A stretch of 64,000 nt of DNA from NCBI GenBank assembly GCA_016808115.1, contig JAEQBH010000134.1, positions 372,001 through 436,000 of the forward strand. Direction: 5' to 3'. Source of the stretch: Tetrastigma voinierianum. Its lineage: Eukaryota > Streptophyta > Magnoliopsida > Vitales > Vitaceae. The translations under genes were made by a program, and so were the position numbers. The notes beneath the pieces are model-generated. The model did not search any database, was not told the origin of the DNA, and worked only from the letters and a program-made list of their open reading frames with translations. Below are positions 34,440 through 46,689 of this stretch, piece after piece; position 1 is the stretch's first letter; each line of letters opens with the position of its first letter.

Positions 34440-35345
34440 ATAAGTTGAGGAATTCATGATGAGGATGTTTCAGAGCTGACATTCGAACACTAGGCAGGCA
34501 TTTTGAGTTTCTTTTCATGCACCATTTGGACTTACGAATGCCCCGGTAGCACATGATCGTGACGAGTTTTTCGGGCCTGCCGATCGGTTGTGATGGTGTT
34601 TGTGACAATATACTGATCTATTGAGGCGGTGGAGAAGAACATGCAAGAGCATGGGGATAATTAACGAACATTGCGGGAACATCGGTTATATGCTAAACTT
34701 AAGCAGGGGTATCGGTTTGGCTTGCGGTGCCGGCTTTTTGGGACACATAGTTTGCGAGGGTGCCGGTGGTCACGTGAGAAGGTCGAGTATGCGGGTGGAA
34801 ACCTCTACAGTGTTACGAGAGATAAGGAGTTTTACGGGTTCAGCCAAGATATTCTAATACAGTTTGTTGAGTTCTGAAGATAGCCACTTTGCTGACTAGG
34901 CCGACAAAGAAAGAGGAACCATTTTTGTAATTCGAGAGCGTCGATGAGAGTTTGATGAAATGAAAGGAGGTGGCCTCAATTCGGTACCACACTTCTATCG
35001 AGCGGATGGTTTTGCAGTGTATTGTGATGTTTTTAGGCAGGGCTTTGGTTGTGTATTAATGCGGGAATGACAAGATTGATTGCATGTTAACCTAGAGCGG
35101 TGAAGCATGAGAGCGAATTATCCTACACATGACCTTGAGCTGCGGTGCGTAGTATTTGCTGCGGATATGGGCATTACTTATATGGAGGTGCAATAAGTTT
35201 TCTGAATCATAAGAGCTTCGCGTGTCTGTTTACGTGAAGGAATGAACATAAGGCGGAGAGATGGATAGAACTGATCAAGGATTATGAATCTTATTGAATA
35301 TCATCTGGAAGGCGAGACGTGGTAGCGGTGCTCTTAGTAGAAGAC
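34440..35345 (+). pseudogene. Reverse transcriptase (partial) and RNase H of gypsy D, broken
   Basis: The RT palm begins near 34440; the YVDD-equivalent region at about 34590 is frameshifted (VMVFV is readable). It continues with REHRLYAKL at 34672 and the connection GFAVYCDVFRQGFGCVLM at 35005-35060, the start of RNase H with its catalytic Asp. The end of RNase H near 35270 is IKDYES with ADALS scrambled. It lacks the N-terminal RT motifs, so the enzyme could not work even without the stops. Confidence 0.72.
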
Positions 35346-35679
35346 CCGCCAGTTCCCTGTCGCGCCCGAGGGTCGTGCGTCTTACCGTCGACTCATAGTC
35401 GGGTCGCGGGTGTGAGCTAGGCGGCGGTCGGGAGCCGCTGTTGCGCCATTTATTATCGTCACGTATTACCCGATGAAGCTGAAGATGAGAGCTTGATTCA
35501 AGATCGCGGTGGTGATTGAGAGGTGGTAGAGTGCAGACAGCGAGGAGATTTGTCATTGAGAGAGGATGAGTACGGTGGTCATGGGACGAGGTTGTGTGCG
35601 GATGTAGGTGATGTGAGAGAGATTATGGAGGAAGCCAGTTCCTCAACATCTTCTGCATCAGGAAGCTAAAGATGTATGC

Positions 35680-36680
35680 TTACCCTAAAGAACACTCTTG
35701 GTGGAAAGGGTATGAAGAGGGATATTGCGAGTTCGTCTCCGGATGTCTCTCGCTCGGTGAAAGTGAACATCAGAAGCTGCAGGGACTATTACGATCCTCC
35801 CGATCCTCGGTGGAAATGAGGAGAGAATCCTTTATGGATTTGTGGTAGGACTTCACGTTCTTGGGAGTGGCCGTGATGCGATATGGGTGATTGTGTGAAT
35901 GGCAAATCAGCCTGTTTTCTCTCTATCGAATAGTGATTCATTGGATAGTTAGCTGATTATCGTTAGAGATTATCGAGACTGCATGGTACCGGTTTCCATT
36001 GTTTGAGCCAGAGATCGAGTTTACCTCACGGTTTGGCGATTTACGGAATGCCCTTGGCACTAGACTACATTGATGCGGCTTTTCATCCACAGAAGACGGA
36101 TGGCCAATGCGAGAGGACTATCGAGACTTTGAAGACCTTATAGGGCATGTGTTATGTGGAGTTTAGGAGAGCTGGGACACCCGTACCCATGATGGGATTT
36201 TGCATACAATAATAGTTATCAGGCTAGTATTGGTATGGCCTGTGAAGCTCTTTATGGGCGAAATGTCGAACTCCGATTACGTGGGACGAATGAGTGAAAG
36301 AAATTAATAGGTCGTAAATTGTCCAGTGACTTGTGATAAGTCAAGTTATAGGGATAGGCGAAAGTGCACAAAACCGACAGAAAGTTATGCGGGACAATGG
36401 CCGTAGGGACTGGGAAGTTTGAGGTAGGGGATATGGTATTTTGAGATTTCCCGTGGGCGTACCGATTTGGAAGCGTCAGGAAGCTGAGTCCGGTATATTG
36501 GGCTATACGGAAGGATTATTGAAAGGATTGGGGAGTGGCATGTCGATTGGGTTGCCACATCGACCTCGATCGCATTCACGCGATGTTTTCCATGTTTCTA
36601 TGCTGCGCAAGTACATGGTCTTCACATGTATTGTGAGCAACCGGTGGAAATCTGGGAGGGAATTTGACATCTGAAAGAGG
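35680..36680 (+). pseudogene. Integrase of gypsy D, broken
   Basis: About 35980-36010 carries VPVSIV, part of the lead-in to the second catalytic Asp. About 36065-36130 carries DAAFHPQ-like residues, DGQCERTIETLK with the catalytic Glu, and 36190-36260 carries FAYNNSYQASIGM and EALYGRN. Near 36580 DVFHVSMLRKY marks the C-terminal region before the polypurine tract at 36862-36870. Frameshifts separate the blocks. Confidence 0.82.
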
Positions 36681-36875
36681 AACGGTCACGAATGCTAAGC
36701 TAGTGAGGAGCAGTTCTGCAGATTTCTTCGGCCCGAGTGAAGGTATTGTGGAGGAGTCATACGATGAAGCTACAGCAGGAGCATGAGGAGGCGGATGAAG
36801 GCATTATTCACATCTCTTTGATGCGGTGCGAATCATTTTTAATTCGAGACGAAAATTTTTATAAGGAGGGGTGAT

Positions 36876-39800
36876 TGTAAAACCCCGAAATGATTGAATG
36901 TTATAATAGTAGTTTTGGGCGATTAGAGGTCAATGATAGAAAGCAGGGCTATGTCTAAATTTAGAATGCTCCGGACGTCATTTGGGCGCAGAGGTGAAAT
37001 TTTGGTACAAAGCCAGATGCCTAGGAATAGTTTTCTTATTATATCAGGATGGAGGGTTTGCAAAGGGAATTTTGAAATTTCGAGTTCCTATGACTTTTAG
37101 GCATTATTTAGAAGAGGAATTGGAATTTAAGTGAATAGTGATTCGGGGTGAAATTGAGCTGTATTTTCGAAAATTGGTAGAAAATCTGAAAATGGGAGAA
37201 ATAATCATGAGTCTAGAAACTGAAGCGGGTGAAGCGGTGAAAGCGAGATCGTTTGGATAGTTTCAAGCGATCGGCGTAATTCGGGATAATAATACGCAGT
37301 TTCGATTTTAATGATTTTAAATGTCGATTTGGTGATTCCCACCGAGCACGGAATCCACGGGCGAAGGATTTACCAAGGAAATATTTCATAATTCGATTTG
37401 AAGTTTATGACCATAGAATATTACCGATGTTTAATCGATATCATAGCGATATGAATAAGCGAAGTAAAATCTTATATAAGTGAGATATTTTCTTGTGAGA
37501 GCCAATCAAAACCTTTCTTAATGGCTAAGTTATGATTAAAATATCATGAGAATGGACCAATGACAAGGTGACACATGTAAGTCACTTTTCATCAACCAAT
37601 GAGATTATGGGCTTAAGTGTAATTTTGGTAAAGTGTGGGTTAAAATGTAAGTGAAAGATTAGATTCTCCAAGGAGGAATGCTTGGGGGCGGCCATATAGA
37701 GAAAGGAAGAAAAGAAAAAGAAAGGAGAGAAAGGGAGAAAGGAGAAAGCAGTGATTGATGTGGAGAAAAGGGTGAGAGGTGATTTTCTCCTCCTTCAAGC
37801 TCTCTTCAGTGATCTAGTGGACTCAAGAGAGGAGCCAAGGAAAACCAAAGAACAAGTAAGTTTCTATATGGTGGGAAAGTTAGTTTTTGATGTTTTCCAT
37901 ACCTAATGCTTTGATTTTCTTGTATGGATGGTAGAATTGTGTATTTGGGTTGAATCATGATGATTTTGATATAAAATTGATAAAATGGATTAGGTTAGGG
38001 TTTGAAAAATCAAGTGAGTGAATGGTTAGGGTTTGATGTTGAATTTTTGTATGATATGTTGCAATTGGTTAGGGATTAATGAAATTGAGGTATAAGGCAT
38101 TAAATGGGAGTGATTAGAGTGGAAAAAATGGAAGAAAAACACACATTCTGGAAAAAAATTCAAGGGACTGTCTCGGTACAGGAAATGTTCTGTTTTCTGT
38201 TTCGACCAGTTTTCGTATTTTAACCATAACTTGCTCATTTCTTATCCAATTTGAGTGATTCAAGTGGCTAATTATACTAGACTTCAAGGAAAACCAAACA
38301 TCCATGGCCAGGCATTGTCAAATTCAAACTCTACCTCTTACAAAATTTGCTCCAAAGTAAGTGCGTATTTAAGCAAATTCTGTTTAGTTTTTAACATAGA
38401 TTAGCCGGTTGTTTTGGGCCGTAAAGTGAGTTTTCGATTGTACTCCGATTTGGGTGATTCAATTGGAGAAGGGCCCTTAGCACCTTAGTTTCAAAGAGTA
38501 TAAAGAACCAGTGTCAAGCCTGGAGTTAAGACATTGAAAATCAGGTAACTAAAGTCCAAGTGTAAATCGGTAGAAAGGCATTAAAGGTCATTTATATAAA
38601 TAAAGGGAGTAATTTGGTGCATTTCCTTGGTCACAATGTTTTAAGGTATGGTTAAATGAGATTTAAGTAGATATGTGATGTGGTTGGGTGAAAATGAATG
38701 TGTATAATTGGATTAAATGGAAGTTATGGTTAATGGTTAGTTGTGGTTTTCTTGAAAAAGTGAAAAGACTGTGGACGGAAAGCGGAATTCGACGGGAAGC
38801 AAGCGGGATTGAGCGGTGAGCGGTGAGTGTAAACTAATATTTTTGAAATTGAGTTTTAAAGGTAAAAATGATTTTTAATGTGAAGGAAAAGATTAATATA
38901 AATGTTTATATGGATATCTGCAAATGTAGTAAATATATAAATGTTTACTTTACCTAATATATATTATATTAAATATTTATATGTATGCATATGTTAAGGC
39001 ATTTATGGAAGTTTAAAAATATGTAAGAGAATGCATAGAGTATTTGCATATATATGTGTTTAATGATAAGTAAGAGATTTTAAATGGATTTATAAATGTA
39101 TTTTGAAGAAAGGAGTGAATGATTTTAATGTTAAAATGAAAAGTTTAATGTAAATGTTTATATATGTATGCATATGTTGGGCATTATGGAAGTTTAAAAA
39201 TGTAAAGAAGAGAATGCAAAAATGTATAAATATTAAAGTAAGGTTTTTAAATGGATTTATAAATGTATTTGGAAGAAATGTTCTCTTGATGGTTACTAAC
39301 CCCATATGAAATTTATTATGATACATTTGTGAATTACTTTAAGCGTGCAGGATTTAGGGAGTAAAGTTTTAGGTTACTAACTGAGGAGGAAATAGGTGTC
39401 TAAGAGTAATAATATCATACACGTGATAAAGTGCTATGACTGAGACCACATGCAAAGCGTGAAGGTTTCTCATATTTGTAGTGGTTATATTTGGAATGAA
39501 TTTGGAATTGTCCCTCACCGTCGGTATCCGGAAGCTGTTGGTGTGTTTATCCCACAGGTTCCATCAGAGAAAGAAAGAAGAAGTTTGAGCATAAATGTTT
39601 AAGGCATAAAATGGATTTTAATTGTATAAATTATTTATTATAAAGAAAGAAAAGAAAGTTTGAGGCATAAATGTTTGAGCATAAAATGGATTTTAGTGTA
39701 TAAAAGTATTTATTATAAAAAGAAAAAGTTTAAGGCATAAATGTTTTAAACATAAATTGTTTAGTATATAAGTATTTATTACTTTGATAGATACTGAAAA

Positions 39801-40472
39801 TATTATCTTAATGAAAATGTACACACTCAACTGGGCTCCTTTAGCTCGATCTTTCCATATGTTTCAAAAGCATTTTCGGGGAATCGAAGACGGTGTGGGT
39901 GGAGCGCCTCACGTGCGAGTGGGTTGAGCCGTGAGGAGCGGCCATGTGACTAACATTGTATAAATAGTTTTCATGTTTATATGTATACGATAATTTGTCA
40001 TGTATATGTATATATGGATATATTTTGAAAAGGAACTACTTAGGCGGTCGAAACATCGACTCAAGCCCCAGCACACTAAAATGTGCATGATTAGAAAGTT
40101 TGAATGTTTTGATGGTGAAATGAATAAATGTATATAGATATATATATTGTGTTGATTGAGTTGTGGGCTGAGGTCTACAGCGGAGGATTGAAAATTTGAA
40201 GATTGAGAAGTGTTTTAAATGCTTATGCGGGTATTTGTAAATTTGGGAAAGTCATAAACGAGGAGAAACTCGCGATTTTCTGAAAAATCTAAGTGTTTGA
40301 AAAAAAAAGAAAAAAATTTCGCCGGCTTCCGCATTGTTACAAGATATGTTAAGGTTGTAGGGGTTCGCTCCATGGATTTTTATTTGATGGTTTGGAGGAA
40401 AAGTTTCTATATCCATTGGAGTGTCGGGAGGTCCCCTCGACATTCGTGGGTTAATCAGGTTGGGATACTTCA
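36876..40472 (+). repeat. 3' LTR of gypsy D (3.6 kb)
   Basis: It starts TGTAAAACCCCG directly after AAGGAGGGGTGAT. It ends near GGGATACTTCA; gypsy C gag resumes just after. Confidence 0.88.
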
Positions 40473-40930
40473 AGTCGAGAATTTGGGGAAGATGACATGT
40501 TTCCACGCCGTAGTAGGGACACATGATGGAGCGTCTCGAATACAAGGGTTTCAGGATTGGGGACACCACAGTCCCGATCATCAGTGGGACATGAGCAGAC
40601 TCAGTATGTTCCTCCGCGCGCATAATCACGGGCCAGAGACATGTCGATCCTCGAAGTGCGACAATTCAGTGTTTCACGAGGGCGGGCGAAAGGGGCGAGT
40701 ATGGGTCGGTCGAGGGCCGAGTGTCTGATAGGGACCGGGGCGGGGCTTTGTCTCGTCGTTACTCATGAGCCTGAGGCGGCGGATCAGTCAGTGATTCGAG
40801 TGCGTTTCTACTCTTTAGCACAGCCAGGCAAAGGGTGTTATTTGACTTTCGGGTGCATCGTATTCCTTTATTCTTGCATCTTGTGTGAGGAGTATTGGGA
40901 GCAGAGGAGGTTCGAACCTTAAACGAGCCT
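40473..40930 (+). pseudogene. gag C-terminus (zinc knuckle) and protease start of gypsy C
   Basis: 40493-40545 encodes MTCFH, and with frame changes a GHMM-type second half. This is the CCHC knuckle of Gag split from its N-terminal part by element D. Downstream, FYSLAQPG at about 40805-40830 marks the linker before the protease. The protease active site region is expected near 40850-40880, but its DSGA motif is not clearly readable. Confidence 0.68.
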
Positions 40931-41459
40931 TTGCATGAGTTCTCCCCTAGGGACTAAGGCAGAATTGATCGGATGTATGGGGATGTGGAGTTAGAGACAA
41001 GGAGTTCTCCACGATGGATACTCAGATCATGCGGACATATGAGATTAGGAGGTCATCTGGGATTCAGGCGAAGTTGATGGCACGCGGGTTGTATAATTAA
41101 ACCATGTGAGAGTTACGCTACACACGGGCGATAACGTATTTGTGTTTTAGGGGAATAGGCGATGTTGCCCTCTTGCTATATCTATTCACGATGGCACGGG
41201 CGATTAGCTGGTTAATTTATGCTTGCCTACAGGAGGACGAGGTGAGATGAGGATGTGATCTACCTCGAATTGGTTTGCAGTACAAGGATGTTTTCCGGAC
41301 GAACTGAAACTTCCCCCCTCCACCGAGGATGGAGCTTCGCGTGGGGTTGCATCACGGGGCGTCGCCATTTCTATGACTCTGTAGGATGGCGCGGTTGGAG
41401 GTCTGAGCTAGGTCAGATCAGGAGTTCTTGGGTAAGTTTCATTAGACCTGACCTTCCAC

Positions 41460-42190
41460 CTTAGGGTGCTCCGGTTCTATTTGCAAAAAGAAAGGATAGA
41501 ACACATTTATCGCCAGGTGACAGTTGAGCAGTTTACAATCAAGATCGATATCATGCAGGCGATTGATGACTTATTTGATCAGGCTGAGAGGCGGCGGAGG
41601 TCTACTCGAAGATAGGCCATGCTGATTTTGGGTTGAGAGTTAGGGGCGGGCAGCTCTAAAGCGGCGTTCGGGGCGGTATGGAGCACTTGCAGATTCTGAT
41701 GCCCTTTGATTGACGAATGCACCAACGGTATCTCATGGATTCCTATGAATAGGTGTCTCCAAACCTATTTAGATCAATTTGTGGTGGTCTTTGTTGATGA
41801 CATCCTAATCTACTCCCAGACGGAGGTGGAGCAAAGAGGATCACTTGAGAATCGTACTATAGCCTGAGGGATCACTGGCCAGGCGCTGCTCCAAGAAGTG
41901 CGCAGTTTGGGCTTGTCGAGGTGGGCTCTCGGGACACTCGATACCGGCCTCTCTGCCGTGTCAATGAACTCGGGAAGGCTGAGACTGTGATGAGTCGGAG
42001 AGACCGGTCGGCCGAGATACGTAGTTTCTTAGGATTGGCAGGGTATTACAGGAGGTTTATAGAGGATTTCTCCCGGCTAGCAGCGCCTATGATAAGATTG
42101 ACCCGGAAGGAGGTCAAGTTTGTATGGGATGACTCATGTGAGCGAGCGTTCCAAGAATTGAAGAGGAGGCTTACTCAGCTCCTATCCTAA
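41460..42190 (+). pseudogene. Reverse transcriptase of gypsy C, broken
   Basis: The palm motif is clear: FVDDILIYSQTEVE at about 41785-41825 (gypsy usually FVDD). It is preceded by MDSYE and the LMPFD... segment at 41695-41720. After a gap, the best open segment of the element, 41999-42190, reads EIRSFLGLAGYYRRF, IRLTRKEVKFVWDD and FQELKRRLT, the connection to RNase H. Several frame changes occur. The domain copies element RNA to DNA. Confidence 0.85.
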
Positions 42191-42700
42191 TAGTCCCTGA
42201 AAAGGATGCAGGTACAGCAGTACTGTGGATGCTTCAAGCACCATCTCAAGTGTAATAAGTCCTGTTCTGTTTATACTTCTTTTCAGCTTGAAGAATTACG
42301 AGTATACTACCTAATGATGAGACGGAGTTGAGCCGCCGCAGAATTTAGCCCGATCGGCGCCATTGTCATGCGGCGCCGAGGTTTCACCACAAAGTCCGAA
42401 CAGATCTCATCGTCCCACCAGCGTTGAAAGTGGTTCGTTTTTGAAGACACACTCCACTCGGCACGTCATCCCCAGCGCACCACGCTGACTGAGTCCCGCT
42501 TCGAGCACTGGTTAAGAGAAGTCTCCGGAGGGCGATGCTCAGACGGGGCGCTAGATCGCAGCACGGCAGCGTTCGTACCTTGAAAAGAGCGTCACGCCGT
42601 CTCGCTCATGTTACAGAACCGCGCATCATAACTAGTATCCATCGTAATGAGTAATGGGTCAAAGACAGGCGACGAAGGTCCGGGCCATCCACACATATGG
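42191..42700 (+). pseudogene. RNase H region of gypsy C, heavily decayed
   Basis: By position between RT and integrase this should be RNase H. Its start is faintly visible (PEKDAG at about 42195). The rest is not readable, with a local rise in GC and many short deletions. Confidence 0.45.
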
Positions 42701-42719
42701 TAGTCTCGGCTAGGGATTC

Positions 42720-43650
42720 GGTTGTGGTCCCCCTACCAATCTGATTTGAGGGAGGAGATCCTCAGGGAGTTCCATTGCTCCCGATTCGTTGGGCATCCAG
42801 GTGGCACGAAGATGTATCATGACCTTCGTCGCGCAAACACTTAAACATCATACGTGGATCTGTCCACGCGTCTCACGTGCTGCCAGTGTCAAGGCCGAGC
42901 ACCAGAGACAAAGAGGCGGCTCCGCCCATCGAGATGCACAGAGTGGAAGTGGGAACACATCACATGGGATCTCTGATTCATTTACTCACGATATCGCCGC
43001 GGCGATGATGGCAGGGCATATCGGACCACTTACTAAGGCACATTTTCTGTCAAGTGATGACTCTACACTGAGGAATTCCTCGTTAAGATACGATATATTT
43101 GCCATGAGTTCCAGTCCAGAAATAGTCCTGAATGGTCCTCCATTTCACTTCCCAGCTCTGTAAGGCCATGGGGACATCGGGGCCTTTCGATGAGTACCCT
43201 CCCCGTTTCATCCTAGGGACGGATGGTCAATCGTTATAGTCCATCCAGATCAGCGTCGCCTGATCCCGCCAGCTTCAGATAAAATACCGTTTAAGAGTTC
43301 GCTCCGCAAACAGCCGCCATCAAAACAGATCCAGAGTACACTCAAAGATTTCGTGAGTGTCAAAAACATCATCCACCGCTGAACATGATGAGAGAGCCCA
43401 TCATCGTCCAGATTTGATCAGACACCTCGAGAAGGTGGGCGATCCGTGAATGTCCCTGTCAAGATTTATAGTTATATTTTTCCGATGTGACGACGCACGC
43501 ACCCCCTCGAATTCAAGGCTGTGGATCATGTCTTCTTGAAGGTGATGTGCCTTATAGAGAGTGATTTGGGGATTCAACAAATGTTGAAGTCGTCGCCGAG
43601 GTGTTACTGGACCCTTCGAGTGGTACTATAGGTGGGATGGTTGTATCGGT
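42720..43650 (+). pseudogene. Integrase of gypsy C, broken
   Basis: The HHCC zinc region is visible at about 42745-42905: EEILREFHCS, GHPGGTKMYHDLRR, then C-x-x-C in CQ(C)...VKAEHQR. EWKWEHIT at 42950 leads to the core. The second catalytic region is near 43090-43130, and HF.SQLCKAMG and a TDGQS-like word at about 43145-43225 precede the Glu. The order is normal and frames change repeatedly. Confidence 0.8.
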
Positions 43651-43659
43651 TAGCGCGTC

Positions 43660-44459
43660 ACTTAGTTGTCGAAAGGCTCATGAGGTGTTTTTCCCCACAT
43701 CTCTATGCCCGAAGCATAATTCTAGATCCGTAATTTGAGGAGAAGATTGGGAGATTACATGATGTGGATGGACCTTCAAGTGAGTGGACCACATGATCGC
43801 TGATAGTCGAGTGGTGTTTTATGGTAAAACATCAGTAAATGAGGTTGGTATAAAGTGGAGAAGACCATATCTGAGGATACACAGAGCGATATTCAGAACA
43901 CATTATCCCCACTATCGTAAAGTTTTTAATATTACTGTCAATCATCCATTATATATAACAGAATAGATATGTATCGCCAGATTAATGATCAGATAAGAAA
44001 CTAGAGGTATTAACATTTCAACAATGATGAGTTATACTTATTTATTTAGGTGACTTATAAGTATCAAAGTCATACAATCATCTGTTTCTTCTTCCTGAGA
44101 GTCTCAAAACCCTATGAAGGTTTTGAGTTTAGGTCATGCAATGTGGTGTGTGGTATGTTATATTTTCTCCCCCAAATGTCTCATTTTTCTTATTTGCTAA
44201 ATGCACTTTCTGCTTTTTACTTCCTTCTCTTCTGTTTTTCCTCTTTCCTTCTCCTTCTCCCTCCTTCTTCTTCCCTTTCTTTCATAAGATGCTTCTCTTC
44301 TGTCCCTCCTCTCTCCTCCACTTGCTTGTCCTTCTTCTTCGGTTCAAAATTACTTAGAGGGTGCCAAAGAAATAGTCTGGAGGGTGCAAGTAGGAACAGA
44401 GAGGAAGCAAAGCTATGAAGTGAGATGAAAGAGCCATGTTTTGTTACTTTTGTTGCGCG
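43660..44459. other. Unassigned sequence replacing the end of C internal region and the 3' LTR U3
   Basis: The first 400 or so bases of the 5' LTR, including its TATA box, have no counterpart before 44460. Instead there is AT-rich DNA (43850-44050) and a pyrimidine-rich stretch (about 44205-44340) followed by a purine-richer one. A GAGGAGAAGATTGGGAG tract at 43738 could be a displaced polypurine tract. ORFs here are low-complexity. Confidence 0.5.
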
Positions 44460-46432
44460 CCTGGAGGAAAAGGTAAGAAGAAAAGAGTAAGAAAGGGAGG
44501 AAGAGAGGAAAAAGAAAGAGGAAAAGGAAGGAGTGTTGTGTAGTGAGTGCACTGACCTGCAAAGAACCCTGAATCGTACTACAAGAGGTAGGTTTCTCCA
44601 TCGTTATTTTACGCTTAGCCGGCCAAGGGTTTGGTCCATTTTTTCACTCTATGTCGTATGGTTTATTTGATTGTGGTAGGTCAAAGACCTGTTTCTATAG
44701 GGGTTTGAACTGTCCGCGAATGTGTTTCGAGACAAAGAAATCCCGAGCAGTATCGGCAAACGGTATGCCCAAATTTCCGCACACCCTTGTGAATCCCACA
44801 ATAACTGGATCGGCTATAACTTCTCCTTTGTCCAGTGTCCATCTGACGCCGCTCGGACTCACTAAAAGTCACATGAGCTCAGAATTTAATAAAACAAAGT
44901 GCCAATGCATATAGTCTGAAAATTAGGCTGGGTCACGGGCAGTTGAGGAATGGTTTGTTCTAGTTTTCGAAACTTCTGTTTTCGGAACCAATTTGTAACC
45001 GAAATGCTTGGGACTGCATATGGCCTGAGAAGGGAATTGTGTGTTGGATGTTTTGTGTGGTATTTACAAAAGCGGACTTCCCGGTAAGTCCGGATTATTT
45101 AGAGGAGCCAAGCATGTGGGATTATGTGGGAATGGCTAATGTATTATTACCATAAATTGAATAACATCTTGAATATGTGAAATTATGTGATATATGTGTG
45201 ATAAAGATGGAAATAATTATATGCATTGGAGTTGTATGGCCCGACATACTATGTCTCGGCAGGGAATATGAATTAAGGCACTTGCACAAGTAATGGTTGG
45301 AATTATGTTAATACATGCTTGAATGATATGTTGACATGAATGAGCGAATGATAAAATGTAGTGCATGCTTATGTGATGTACTAATTTGAATGTGTGGAAT
45401 ATCAACATGGCGTTGCATGTATAAATGAAATGTTATTGTGTGCATTAGACATGAGTATGCATAGCACACACATAGTGTGCAGTGTAGAATGTCCATGTAG
45501 AGATCTTCGTATTACAGTAATTCATGGGTTTAGTGCGGTGGCACAAATTGCATTACATTGGTGTCTGGTAACACCACATTACATGAGGAGTGAATTTTTA
45601 TGGTCTTGATTTGTACATTTGGTGTTGGATCGTGTGGGCTTGGAATGGGGCGAAGTCCCGGTGAGTTCCACAGTGCTTGAAAATGGAAAATGGCGATGTC
45701 GGGCGTGGCAAGTGGGGATAGATACCCCCTCGGTGAAAAACGGCACAGTTGACAGTATCCATCGGTGAAAGCCCGAAAAATGTCGGAGGTGTAAGAGACG
45801 CGGTGGGACTGAAAGTTACATTTGCCCAGGCCGGCGATTAAATAAATATCCACACATAGACTACGGGTTTGTGAGATGGGATCGGGATTGACTTAGTATT
45901 GATTTCCATTGGCACTTGCATTGGGTGGTGGGTCGGAGGTTGACCCCGTGCAGGAGCATGTAAGTGTCATCTCATACATGCATATAGATTTTTCCATGAT
46001 AAGACAACATGTATGCGGATTGGTTGTTGGTTTGACTATGAAATGATCATTTGCATGTGCACCTAGATGAGAATAGCCCTTGTAGGATTTATCTCTTGGG
46101 CGTTAGCTCTTAGTCGTGGGACCCCCTTTCGGTGCAAGGGGCAGTGCGGCGACGGCGCTCCTTAGGCGGGATTATGAAGAGGGGCGATTTGTGGCTTATG
46201 ATTCTTGTTTTATGTATATATTAGAGCGAACTAGTTTTTAATATATGTTTTGTGATAAGAGTGATAATAACTCTTGGACCTATAAATGTATGGTCTTGTA
46301 ACTGTATGGACGAGTATGGATGATGGGCCCTATTGGGTTATTTTACTCAAGTATGGGTCTCATGATATGAAACACACAGATTTCCGCAGGTTGACGGTTG
46401 TCAACGGGACCCCTGGGTTTTGGGGTTTCACA
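44460..46432 (+). repeat. 3' LTR of gypsy C (5'-truncated)
   Basis: It aligns with 25960-27964, starting in the purine tract (GAAAGAGGAAAAGGAAGGAGTG) and continuing through TGACATACTATGTCTCGGCAG. It ends GGGGTTTCACA, followed by ATAAT. Divergence includes many small indels. Confidence 0.85.
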
Positions 46433-46600
46433 ATAATAAACATCTTAATATTGTTTTAGACTATTGAATTAGAGAGATTATTGAAAAAATATCGACAAAC
46501 CAAAAAGTTAATAACAATTTTCAAAAAATATTAAAAATATATTTGGAAGATAGGTATCATAATATATACATAATTTTTTTTCAAATTCAAACATAACAAG

Positions 46601-46685
46601 CCAAGTACTCGATTTGGTAAGTGAGTCCATGATTAAGCATTCTCCACCGTAGATTTTAGGTTCAAAACCATCCCCTTCCTTTGAT
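46601..46685 (+). mobile_element. SINE-like tRNA-derived head
   Basis: ACTCGATTTGGTAAG (46606-46620) fits a Pol III A box. GGTTCAAAACC (46659-46669) fits a B box about 40 bases downstream, as in plant tRNA-derived SINEs. It does not fold as a tRNA by eye. A pyrimidine-rich body follows to about 46810. Where the SINE ends is uncertain. Confidence 0.45.
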
Positions 46686-46689
46686 TTTT

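Larger units (their letters stand above)
29162..40472 (+). mobile_element. Ty3/gypsy LTR retrotransposon D, inserted in gag of C
   Basis: An 11.3-kb element with LTRs 29162-32863 and 36876-40472 and only about 4 kb of internal sequence. The right LTR starts TGTAAAACCCCG after a polypurine tract AAGGAGGGG. The left LTR end is followed by a PBS. Pol domains are plus strand in gypsy order. Flanking pentamers are AGATC and AGTCG, so the target duplication has decayed or been misread. Gag of C reads from the left flank into the right flank, which confirms the nesting. Confidence 0.88.
25500..46432 (+). mobile_element. Ty3/gypsy LTR retrotransposon C, split by element D
   Basis: The element starts TGTAAAACCC (25500) and ends GGGGTTTCACA (46432). 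Perfect 5-bp duplications ATAAT flank it at 25495-25499 and 46433-46437. The 5' LTR is about 2.46 kb. Gag begins at 28378 and is interrupted at 29161 by gypsy D. It resumes at 40473 with the zinc knuckle, followed by protease, reverse transcriptase, RNase H and integrase on the plus strand. The 3' LTR lacks its first 400 or so bases. Without D the element is about 9.6 kb. Confidence 0.9.

Noticed and set aside
44050..44600. Overlapping ORFs on both strands near the gypsy C 3' LTR
   Set aside because: Low-complexity pyrimidine and purine runs; not shared with the matching 5' LTR region.
46601..46685. A tRNA gene
   Set aside because: Only A- and B-box-like words are present; the arms do not pair as a tRNA cloverleaf, so a SINE head is more likely.
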